Positions 1 through 6,687 of a stretch of 7,130 nucleotides of DNA are shown piece after piece. The stretch lies in contig CAZGJQ010000099.1 in assembly GCA_964525815.1 (NCBI GenBank), forward strand, positions 1 to 7,130, read 5' to 3'. How positions within the stretch are numbered: the first letter of the stretch is position 1; the number at the start of each line of letters is the position of its first letter. The translations under genes were made by a program, and so were the position numbers. Origin of the DNA: UBA1049 sp964525815. GTDB taxonomy: Bacteria; Bacillota; Clostridia; Oscillospirales; CAG-382. Below the pieces are notes generated by a model. The model had not been told where the DNA came from. It did not search any database and saw nothing but the letters and a program-made list of their open reading frames with translations.

Positions 1-1
1 A

Positions 2-155
2 ATTTGGGTGGTTATTGGTAATCATGCAGTTATTGTGAAAGGCTTTGCAGGTCTACTCGAAAAAGGTAAGGTTCCTATTATCTACACATCCGTATTAGTG
101 TTGATCTCTTTTGCGCTTGAAGCAATTCTGTCACTTCAAAGGCTTACAGTTAGCA
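2..155 (+). other. Left flank: open plus-strand frame with hydrophobic character, possible 3' end of a convergent gene
   Basis: The plus-strand frame is open from the first base of the window and would encode a stretch with a membrane-like segment (VPIIYTSVLVLISFALEAIL, from base 71). The frame does not stop until about 334, so a real gene here would overlap the hsdR tail by roughly 180 bp antisense. That is uncommon and argues for chance or a decayed end. The minus strand of this flank has several stops in all frames, so nothing continues the operon inside the window. A 6-bp dyad (117-122 with 134-139, 11-nt loop) follows hsdR but has no U-tract and is not a convincing terminator. Confidence 0.2.
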
Positions 156-3100
156 TCAGAACTTTCCATCAGAAATATCAAAGAATCGCTCGAAGAAACG
201 CATTAGTTTACTCAACACGCTCTCTCGTTTTCTGGAACGCTCACCTCCAGGCGAAAAGCGTGATACCGGCGGCAATACTTTGGCCAGACCAGTACCTGTG
301 GTTGCGACACTGCCGTTACGAAACGCGTTTCTGATGAACTTATAGGTTTCAGCGTGATCAAGGTTTTCGCGCTTAATGATCTCCTCCAGCTCCTCAATCT
401 TCTTCCTTTCCACATATTTCTGCCAGTCTTCATCCACCACCGAGTGAATGTCAAGCGAAGCGATGAACTGGTTGATGAGGTCTTTTTTGTTGCGCAGTTC
501 AACGCTTGAGTCGATGGACTTGTTAATATCAACAAGCAGTTCGCGGTTTTTCAAGTGATCTTCGTGGTATCTTTTAACAAGCTCTAAGATGTAATCTATG
601 TTTATCTCGATCTGTTTGATGAGTTCCATTTCAAACACGAGATCATCGTTGATGTTTTCCTTTTCGCCTTCATCTGTCTTGCGAAACTCGTTATAGAGAT
701 CAATGTATCTGCTGTGATAGTCTTGGATTTCCCGATCGGCCAAGATTTCGTTGCCACTGAACTCGTCAAAGGTGACCAGGATGTTTCTCATCCGCAAAAT
801 CGCGCCGTAGAGACTGATAAAATCCTTTTTGTTTTGTTCCCCAACAATTTCCTTATCCACCGGAAATCTTTCTAAAAGCTCTTTGATCAGACTGGTATAT
901 CCCCGGACTTCTTTGTCTCCCTCTCTATAGCCGTTATAGTATTCATCATACGACTTCAACAGAACAATCCCGCTGGCTTCCTTGTCGCCAAAGAGGGCAA
1001 TGGATTCATTCGTTGCTTTTTCCAGATTGCGGAAGCAAACAATGTTGCCGAACGTCTTGACAGTGTTTAAGATGCGGTTCGTGCGGGAAAACGCCTGCAA
1101 CAGACCATGCAAGCGCAGGTTTTTATCCACCCACAAGGTATTGAGAGTCGTTGCGTCAAAGCCGGTCAAAAACATATTGACTACCAGCAGAAGATCTACT
1201 TCACGGTTTTTTACCCGTTCGCTGACATCTTTGTAGTAATTCTGAAATCTATCGGATGAGGTGTCGTAAGACGTCCCAAACACGGCGTTGTAGTCTTTGA
1301 TAGCGTTTTCCAGGAAATCCCTTGAACTTTCATCAAGTCCGCTAGTATCCTCGGAGTTCTCGTCCAACACACCGTCAATTTCCTCTTCGTTTACGCCAAA
1401 GCTGTAAATCAGCGCTATCTTGAGTCTCTTATCGCTCGGCACGCCTGAAAACTGTTTTCGGAATTCAGCGTAGTATTTCTTTGCCACGTCAATTGACGAA
1501 ACGGCGAAAATGGAGTTAAAGCCGGCCAATCTGCGATCTTTGAGTTTGTAAAAGCTGTTCCGTTTTGTTTTCTGGTCAAAGTGCTCGCGGATGTATTGAA
1601 CGATATTCGTCAACCGCTCCGGCGCGGCAAGCGCTGCCTCCCGGTCGATGTCGCGCACTTCCTTGTCTTCAATGTCTTCAGCCTCGCGAACAGTAGAAAT
1701 GTAATCAACCTTGAACGGCAAAACATTCCTGTCAGCAATGGCGTCCACAATCGTGTAAGTGTGCAGCTTGTCACCAAACGCCTGTGCAGTGGTCTTAAAA
1801 TCAGGCCGACCGCCGGAAGAAGCATTTACGGCAAAGATCGGGGTGCCGGTGAACCCGAAGAGATGGTATTTTCTGAACGCCCTAATAATAGCGGCATGCA
1901 TTTCGCCAAACTGTGAGCGGTGGCATTCATCAAAGATCAGCACAATATGGCCGTCAAAAATCGTGTGTCCCTTGTTACGTCCGATAAACCGGTCGAGCTT
2001 CTGAATCGTAGTGATGATAATGCGAGCCGTGGGGTCTTCCAGTTGGCGCTTCAATATCGCCGTGCTGGTGTTGCTGTTGGCTGCACCTTTTTGGAACTTG
2101 TCATATTCACGCATGGTCTGATAGTCGAGGTCTTTACGGTCCACCACAAAGAGCACTTTATCAACATAGGGCAATTTGCTCGCCAGTTGAGCAGTCTTGA
2201 AGCTGGTCAGGGTTTTGCCCGAGCCGGTAGTGTGCCAGATATAACCACCCGCCTCCAAAGTACCTAGTTTTCTGTAGTTGGTGCTGATCTCGATTTTACT
2301 CAGTATCTTCTCGGTGGCAACTATCTGATAAGGACGCATCACCAAAAGCTGTTTCTCGGTAGTAAACACGCAGAAGCGGGTAAGGATATTGAGAATTGCA
2401 TGTTTGGCAAAAAAGGTTCTGGCAAAATCCACCAAGTCAGTAATGGGTCTGTTCTTCGCGTCTGCCCACCAACTGGTAAACTCAAAGCTGTTGCTGCTAC
2501 GTTTGCCTTTTTTGATAGCGCCTTCGCCTGATTCTTTGATATGTTCCGAACGGGTAGTGTTGCTGTAGTATTTGGTGTGAGTGCCGTTTGAGATAACAAA
2601 AATCTGAACATACTCAAACAACCCAGAGCCTGCCCAGAAGCTTTCGCGCTGGTAGCGGTTGATCTGGTTGAATGCTTCCTTAATGGCCACTCCTCGCCGC
2701 TTAAGCTCGACATGCACCAGCGGGAGACCATTGACCAGTACCGTAACATCATAACGGTTGGCACGTTGCCCGGCTTCGGTGGTGTATTGGTTGATGACCT
2801 GCAAGCAGTTTTCGTGAATCCTATCCTTACGCAGCAGATAGATATTCTTGACTGTGCCGTCATCTCTTCTGAGGTTTTTGATGTAATCTTCCTGAATCGT
2901 GGCTGTTTTCTCGGCAATGCTCTGGTTGGGGTTGGCGATCTCGCTGATGAAGAATCGTTCCCATTCGGCATCAGAAAAGTTGTAATTGTTGAGCTTCTCA
3001 AGCTGTTTACGCAGATTGAGTACCAGAGCAGCCTCAGAGTTAATGGGCAGAAACTCGTACGCCTGTGACTGTAACTGTTCAATAAAAGCACGCTCCAGCT

Positions 3101-3200
3101 CCGCCTCGCTCTGATACGACTTGGCGGAACGGGTTGTGGCTTGGTATTCACCAACCACAGTGCTTTGCGGATTCTGTGCGACTAGATGGAATCTATTCAT
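156..3200 (-). CDS. hsdR: Type I restriction-modification system, endonuclease/translocase subunit R
   Basis: This is the ATP-driven DNA translocase and endonuclease that cuts unmodified DNA at a distance after binding the HsdM-HsdS complex. The 1014-aa protein has an N-terminal PD-(D/E)XK nuclease domain with D151, E165 and K167 (the latter two in VHVELKRRG), followed by a QxxxY motif, QINRY at 179-183. The SF2 motor follows: Walker A TTGSGKT at 324-330, DECH at 424-427, TGTP at 451-454, a VNMFLTGFDA block near 674-683, and motif VI QAFSRTNR at 702-709. Residues from about 750 onward form a charged helical C-terminal domain of the EcoR124_C type, ending in a SRFSPGGERS block (980-989). Every catalytic residue is intact, so it should be active. 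The start is supported by GAGGG 7 nt upstream and by the ATGA overlap with the preceding gene. By the nuclease-motif spacing it belongs with type IC (EcoR124I) HsdR. It is the last gene of the operon. Confidence 0.97.
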   Translation of the reverse strand: MNRFHLVAQNPQSTVVGEYQATTRSAKSYQSEAELERAFIEQLQSQAYEFLPINSEAALVLNLRKQLEKLNNYNFSDAEWERFFISEIANPNQSIAEKTATIQEDYIKNLRRDDGTVKNIYLLRKDRIHENCLQVINQYTTEAGQRANRYDVTVLVNGLPLVHVELKRRGVAIKEAFNQINRYQRESFWAGSGLFEYVQIFVISNGTHTKYYSNTTRSEHIKESGEGAIKKGKRSSNSFEFTSWWADAKNRPITDLVDFARTFFAKHAILNILTRFCVFTTEKQLLVMRPYQIVATEKILSKIEISTNYRKLGTLEAGGYIWHTTGSGKTLTSFKTAQLASKLPYVDKVLFVVDRKDLDYQTMREYDKFQKGAANSNTSTAILKRQLEDPTARIIITTIQKLDRFIGRNKGHTIFDGHIVLIFDECHRSQFGEMHAAIIRAFRKYHLFGFTGTPIFAVNASSGGRPDFKTTAQAFGDKLHTYTIVDAIADRNVLPFKVDYISTVREAEDIEDKEVRDIDREAALAAPERLTNIVQYIREHFDQKTKRNSFYKLKDRRLAGFNSIFAVSSIDVAKKYYAEFRKQFSGVPSDKRLKIALIYSFGVNEEEIDGVLDENSEDTSGLDESSRDFLENAIKDYNAVFGTSYDTSSDRFQNYYKDVSERVKNREVDLLLVVNMFLTGFDATTLNTLWVDKNLRLHGLLQAFSRTNRILNTVKTFGNIVCFRNLEKATNESIALFGDKEASGIVLLKSYDEYYNGYREGDKEVRGYTSLIKELLERFPVDKEIVGEQNKKDFISLYGAILRMRNILVTFDEFSGNEILADREIQDYHSRYIDLYNEFRKTDEGEKENINDDLVFEMELIKQIEINIDYILELVKRYHEDHLKNRELLVDINKSIDSSVELRNKKDLINQFIASLDIHSVVDEDWQKYVERKKIEELEEIIKRENLDHAETYKFIRNAFRNGSVATTGTGLAKVLPPVSRFSPGGERSRKRESVLSKLMRFFERFFDISDGKF

Positions 3201-3910
3201 ACATGTGCCCTCAGAGCAGCGATTCGGGCATTTCGCGCGTTGATAAATCCAATCGTAGCTTCCTTGTATGCCTTGTACGTGGTCAAATCCCTCGGAATCG
3301 GTGATGTAGAAAACGAATTAAACGGCATTAGAAAAGCTATTTCTGTGTGATCATCAGTAGTTAAATCCTGTAACAGAAAATGGTCTACAAATCCGCGAAA
3401 GCTCTCAAACAACCGAAAATAATCAGCGTTGGCGGTTAAGACGGCTGCCAACGGGTTATCCTCCCCCAAGTAGTAACGACGGATACATTCCAACGTCAAG
3501 TCCATACGATCGGCTATCTGCACGTTGAATCCACGTTCAACATTGATCGTGCGGAACCCTGGCTTGGCTTTGCCGGGCCAGATTATCATGCCACCGATAG
3601 TGTAACCTATTGCACGGAAGGCATCATTCTCTGCTTCAGTAAACTGATTTACAATATGCTGCATTCTCTTCCAGCGCGTATAGGTTGGTATGCATGAATC
3701 GCTGGTCAAAACAAAGTGGCCTAATTCGGATTGGTGCACCAAACAAGCTCCCGGACAAGTATCATCCAAATCAAAGTGCTTGCCGCTTGGTAATGGCTTG
3801 CTCCATAGAGCTCTGTGGTAACAGCGCAAGGTAGGGCTGTACGAGTCTGGGTCTTTTCCTGCTGGTGTGTCAGTTCGGAAATCAAAGGATGTGTCTATAA
3901 GATCCTTCAT
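3197..3910 (-). CDS. Uncharacterised protein embedded in the hsd operon, DUF6994-like
   Basis: The function is unknown. The 237-aa product begins near FDFRTDTPAGKDPDSYSPT (residues 9-27) and continues through LWSKPLPSGK (35-44), YTIGGMIIWPG (103-113), DRMDLTLECIRRYYLGE (134-150) and FLLQDLT (178-184). From memory this pattern matches a family catalogued as DUF6994, which I could not verify. I see no signal peptide, no membrane segment and no nuclease, methylase, ATPase or helix-turn-helix motif; it appears soluble and of mixed alpha/beta composition, rich in aromatic residues and arginine. The start is well supported: GAGG lies 7 nt before the ATG, and the ATGA overlap with the hsdS stop implies translational coupling. 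Its own stop overlaps the hsdR start in the same way, so it is co-expressed with the restriction genes. It is not a recognised type I subunit. A role modulating restriction or in defence is only an inference from its position; it could equally be an unrelated passenger. Confidence 0.9.
   Translation of the reverse strand: MKDLIDTSFDFRTDTPAGKDPDSYSPTLRCYHRALWSKPLPSGKHFDLDDTCPGACLVHQSELGHFVLTSDSCIPTYTRWKRMQHIVNQFTEAENDAFRAIGYTIGGMIIWPGKAKPGFRTINVERGFNVQIADRMDLTLECIRRYYLGEDNPLAAVLTANADYFRLFESFRGFVDHFLLQDLTTDDHTEIAFLMPFNSFSTSPIPRDLTTYKAYKEATIGFINARNARIAALRAHV
3208..3212 (-). promoter_or_regulatory. Ribosome binding site of hsdR, inside the preceding gene
   Basis: GAGGG on the minus strand lies 7 nt before the hsdR ATG at 3200, inside the last codons of the upstream 237-aa gene. 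Together with the ATGA stop-start overlap this supports the chosen HsdR start and allows both re-initiation and independent initiation. Confidence 0.6.
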
Positions 3911-5091
3911 ACAGACGCCTCTTCAAAACTCAGCAGCTTGTTCCGGTAGTACTCGTACTGTGTGCGCCGGGCATTAAGTTCCGCCGGTAAGCCGACCGAA
4001 ATGTCGTTCACCAGGGTGTCGAATTTGTCGAGAATGGCGACAATGCGTTCTTGCTCGGCGAGGGGTGGGATGGGGATCTGTAAAGTCTTAATGATATCGG
4101 CGTTGAGATTACTTACTGAGCCACTGTTGATCTTGCTAAACCAATAGCTTTGTACGCTGTCCGATGAAAGATAATGGAACAAGTAATCAGAATTGAGTTT
4201 GTCCCCAAAATCGCCAATCGAAACCCACCCATCATGAATAGCCCCATCAATATTAAGAATATGTGGTCGCCCAAAACTCATAGAGTTGGACATAATGAAA
4301 TCGCCTTTCTTCAAAACTCTTGATTTCTTTGCGCCTTCAGGTGTGATTTTTTGAGCTGTTCTATTGACATATTTTGAAGACGGTGAGGTGTCTCCGATTT
4401 TTATCCAGGGAATACCGTCTTCATCGTTCGTTATATATTTCGCGATTGGTCGAGGCGAGGCACCTCGTAGAATTCTTGCAACCTCTCCCAGGGTCTTCCA
4501 CACCACATCCTCCCCAAAGGTCAGCAGCTCATCCCGATAATACTCATACTGCTTCTTTCGTGCCTCCAGCTCTGCCTCCAGCTCTGCCTCCAGCTCTGCC
4601 TCCAGCGTGGTAAAGGTATCCAGAATCCTCACGATCTCTTGTTGGATGGCAATGGGTGGGATGGGGATTTGAATTTCAAGCATTTTCGCCTTGGTCAGTT
4701 TTGTGCGTGTTCCTCCCGATAAAAAGGGAACAAAATCCATATGTCTAAACCAATGAAATAAAAACCTATTCAACACCTCATCAGTTCCTCTGATAACATG
4801 AACATGGTTATTTGCCCAGAACTTTCCAGTAGCATACTGAACTGAATAATTGCGCAAATCTGCTGAGCCATCTTCTGCAAGTAGAACATATTCACCATCA
4901 TGAGTGAAACCTTCAACATAGTCCTGTATATTGTTTGCACCGTAATATGGAATCTTTCCGGGAACACGCAATCCTGATTTTACAGGTCTTCTCTTGTTAT
5001 CTGCTATCTCACAGACGTTACCCAATTCCTTAAAGACCACCCCTTCAGGACAAAGCTCGGCGAGCAGTTTTTCTATTGTATTCATTTTCAT
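3907..5091 (-). CDS. hsdS: Type I restriction-modification system, specificity subunit S
   Basis: This is the DNA-recognition subunit that fixes the target sequence for both methylation and cleavage. Its 394 residues show the classic two-fold layout: TRD1 (about 16-140), a central conserved helix region (about 141-196, from IPIPPIAIQQEIVRILD to QYEYYRDELLTF), TRD2 (about 198-338), and a C-terminal conserved region (about 339-394, from IPIPPLAEQERIVAILD to QYEYYRNKLLSF) that mirrors the central one. The central helix carries a tandem LEAE repeat encoded by 12-bp units. The recognition site cannot be predicted by reading. The start is uncertain: the ATG at 5091 is called. An ATG at 5085 (MNTIEKLLAEL) and a GTG at 5097 are alternatives, and the only Shine-Dalgarno-like GAGGG is 17 nt from the 5091 ATG but 11 nt from the GTG. 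The reading frame stays open back to 5169 inside hsdM, but that extension does not look like HsdS. The stop overlaps the next start as ATGA. Confidence 0.96.
   Translation of the reverse strand: MKMNTIEKLLAELCPEGVVFKELGNVCEIADNKRRPVKSGLRVPGKIPYYGANNIQDYVEGFTHDGEYVLLAEDGSADLRNYSVQYATGKFWANNHVHVIRGTDEVLNRFLFHWFRHMDFVPFLSGGTRTKLTKAKMLEIQIPIPPIAIQQEIVRILDTFTTLEAELEAELEAELEARKKQYEYYRDELLTFGEDVVWKTLGEVARILRGASPRPIAKYITNDEDGIPWIKIGDTSPSSKYVNRTAQKITPEGAKKSRVLKKGDFIMSNSMSFGRPHILNIDGAIHDGWVSIGDFGDKLNSDYLFHYLSSDSVQSYWFSKINSGSVSNLNADIIKTLQIPIPPLAEQERIVAILDKFDTLVNDISVGLPAELNARRTQYEYYRNKLLSFEEASV
3918..3921 (-). promoter_or_regulatory. Ribosome binding site of the embedded 237-aa gene
   Basis: GAGG on the minus strand, within a GAAGAGG stretch at the end of hsdS, lies 7 nt before the ATG at 3910 and supports that start in addition to the ATGA overlap. 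Confidence 0.55.
3924..4077 (-). repeat. C-terminal copy of the hsdS internal direct repeat
   Basis: This segment encodes the C-terminal conserved region and is a diverged direct repeat of 4515-4668. The two 37-bp cores (3924-3960 and 4515-4551, encoding the QYEYYR block) match at about 29 positions by my alignment. The other end shares an exact 15-bp run, GGGTGGGATGGGGAT on the plus strand (4063-4077 and 4654-4668), encoding IPIPP. This is the usual pseudo-two-fold symmetry of HsdS visible at DNA level, and it offers homology for recombination between the domains. Confidence 0.75.
4515..4668 (-). repeat. Central copy of the hsdS internal direct repeat
   Basis: This is the partner of 3924-4077 and encodes the central conserved region that links TRD1 to TRD2. 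It differs from the C-terminal copy mainly by carrying the 12-bp tandem array at 4561-4606, where the other copy has a non-repetitive stretch (VNDISVGLPAELNAR). Confidence 0.75.
4561..4606 (-). repeat. 12-bp tandem repeat in hsdS encoding LEAE units
   Basis: The plus-strand unit TGCCTCCAGCTC occurs three times in perfect tandem (4561-4572, 4573-4584, 4585-4596), followed by the first 10 nt of a fourth copy (4597-4606). On the coding strand it encodes L-E-A-E repeated three times plus LEA, in the central helix joining the two target recognition domains (HsdS residues about 163-177). Because the unit is a multiple of three, gain or loss of copies would not break the frame. The position and unit length parallel the TAEL repeat of EcoR124I HsdS. 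Confidence 0.93.
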
Positions 5092-5098
5092 TGCCACA

Positions 5099-6676
5099 CT
5101 ATTGCCCGCCCTCAATATCCGCAACGATTTCATCAATCGCTTTTCGCAACTCGTTCTGCCGGGCGACAATGTCGGCTATCTTGGCGTTGAGTTCTGTGAT
5201 ATCTATCACCTCGCGCGTGTCTCTTTGCGCCACATATGAGGATACAGCGATGTTGTAGTCGTTTTCTGCAATGGCTTTGTTATCTACTAGCGTGGCAAAA
5301 TGCTCGCTGCCTGTCCGTTCGGTAAAAGCCGTCAGTATTTTGGCGCGGTTTTCATCGGTCAGCTTGTTTTTGTTTCCACCGCGCACAAACTCGGCTGAAG
5401 CGTCGATGAAGAGGGTTTTGTTGTCCTTCTTGCTCTTTTTCAGCACGATGATACAGGTGGCGATGCTCGTGCCGAAGAACAGATCGGGCGGAAGCTGGAT
5501 GACGGTATCAAGGTAATTGTTATCGACCAGATATTTGCGAATCTTCTGTTCAGCACCGCCGCGATAGAGCACGCCGGGGAATTCAACAATCGCCGCCGTG
5601 CCGATCGTGGAAAGCCAGGAGAGCATGTGCATGGTAAAAGCCAGGTCGGCCTTGCTCTTGGGTGCCAACACGCCCGCTGGTGAGAAGCGCGGGTCGTTAA
5701 TCAGCAGCGGATTACTGTTACCTTCCCACCTGATGGAATAGGGTGGATTCGAGACTATTGCGTCAAATGGCTCATCGTCCCAGTGCTTGGGGTCGGTCAG
5801 CGTGTCGCCATGAGCGATATCAAAGTGATTGTAGTTGATATCGTGTAAGAACATATTGATACGGCAGAGGTTGTAGATCGTGAGGTTGATCTCCTGCCCA
5901 AAGAATCCTTGTCGAACCTTTTCTTTTCCGAGAACCTTGACGAATTTGAGCAGCAAAGAACCGGAACCGCAGGCCGGGTCATAGACCTTGTTCAACTCTC
6001 TTTTGCCGACTGTGGCAATTTCAGCAAGCAACTCACTGACTTCCTGCGGGGTAAAGAACTCTCCACCAGACTTACCGGCATTTGCAGCGTACATGGTCAT
6101 CAGAAACTCATAGGCGTCGCCAAAGGCGTCAATCGTGTTGTCGCGATAGTTACCCAGCTTCAGATCGCCGATCGCCTCCAAAAGCTTAGCTAGCTTAAGG
6201 TTTCGTTTTTCTACGGTATTGCCGAGCTTGCCCGAGTTCACATCGAGATCATCAAACAACCCCTTGAGGTCATCTTCGCTGTCCGACCCTTTCGCCGAAC
6301 TTTCTATGTTTCGAAACACCGAAGCCAAGGTTTCGTTGAGATTGGCGTCATGGCGAGCTTTGGCACGGACATTGAAAAAGAGTTCGCTCGGTAGAATGTA
6401 GAACCCTTTTTCCTTTATCGTGTCGGAACGTCCAAACTCAGCTTCTTCATCAGAGAGTTTGGCATAGTCAAAAGTACTATTGCCGCTGCGCCGTTCGTCT
6501 TCGTTGATGTAGCTGGTGAGATTCTCGCTGATGAAGCGGTAGAAAAGGATCCCCAAAACATATTGTTTGAAGTCCCATCCGTCCACACTGCCACGAAGAT
6601 CGTTGGCGACCTGCCAGATGGCACGGTGGAGTTCTGCACGTTCTTGCTCTTTGTTTCTATTGCTATTGTTCGCCAT
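5099..6676 (-). CDS. hsdM: Type I restriction-modification system, adenine-N6 DNA methyltransferase subunit M
   Basis: This subunit transfers a methyl group from S-adenosylmethionine to adenine N6 in each half of a bipartite site, acting with HsdS and probably as M2S1. The 525-aa product is close to the length usual for type IC HsdM. It has a helical N-terminal HsdM domain (about residues 10-150, with a WDFKQYVLGILFYRF block near 34-48), the GGEFFTP motif at about 204-210, the SAM-binding motif I DPACGSGSLLL at 233-243, the catalytic motif IV NPPY at 310-313, and the family block LPPDLFFGTSIA near 395-406. The last 30 residues look like a coiled coil, as expected for docking on HsdS. I chose the ATG at 6676 because GGAGAG lies 5 nt upstream; an in-frame GTG at 6682 overlaps that site and is less likely. 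All key residues are present. It is the first gene of the operon, and hsdS begins about 7 nt after its stop. Confidence 0.97.
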   Translation of the reverse strand: MANNSNRNKEQERAELHRAIWQVANDLRGSVDGWDFKQYVLGILFYRFISENLTSYINEDERRSGNSTFDYAKLSDEEAEFGRSDTIKEKGFYILPSELFFNVRAKARHDANLNETLASVFRNIESSAKGSDSEDDLKGLFDDLDVNSGKLGNTVEKRNLKLAKLLEAIGDLKLGNYRDNTIDAFGDAYEFLMTMYAANAGKSGGEFFTPQEVSELLAEIATVGKRELNKVYDPACGSGSLLLKFVKVLGKEKVRQGFFGQEINLTIYNLCRINMFLHDINYNHFDIAHGDTLTDPKHWDDEPFDAIVSNPPYSIRWEGNSNPLLINDPRFSPAGVLAPKSKADLAFTMHMLSWLSTIGTAAIVEFPGVLYRGGAEQKIRKYLVDNNYLDTVIQLPPDLFFGTSIATCIIVLKKSKKDNKTLFIDASAEFVRGGNKNKLTDENRAKILTAFTERTGSEHFATLVDNKAIAENDYNIAVSSYVAQRDTREVIDITELNAKIADIVARQNELRKAIDEIVADIEGGQ

Positions 6677-6681
6677 AAGCA

Positions 6682-6687
6682 CTCTCC
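6682..6687 (-). promoter_or_regulatory. Ribosome binding site of hsdM
   Basis: GGAGAG on the minus strand ends 5 nt before the ATG at 6676 and decides between that ATG and the in-frame GTG at 6682, which lies inside the site. A small 5-bp dyad (CTGTA/TACAG, loop of 4 nt, 6692-6705) lies just upstream, too weak to call a regulatory structure. Confidence 0.7.

Noticed and set aside
117..139. Possible terminator hairpin after hsdR
   Set aside because: The stem is only 6 bp with an 11-nt loop and low GC, and neither strand has a following T-tract.
982..2267. Several plus-strand frames of 84-115 codons opposite hsdR
   Set aside because: They are antisense shadows of a large gene with intact motifs; their translations show no domain pattern and no ribosome binding sites were noted.
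2339..3154. A 271-codon minus-strand frame inside hsdR in another reading frame
   Set aside because: It overlaps the nuclease and motor-start coding region of HsdR, which carries all expected motifs, and its own translation is low-complexity, rich in S, R and P.
4374..4613. Plus-strand frame encoding a proline/alanine repeat (PALPPALPPAL)
   Set aside because: This is the antisense reading of the 12-bp hsdS tandem repeat and needs no separate gene.
5092..5169. Extended HsdS N-terminus starting at 5169
   Set aside because: The extra 26 residues lie wholly within the end of hsdM and do not resemble HsdS, whose homologues usually begin just before an AELCPEGV-like motif.
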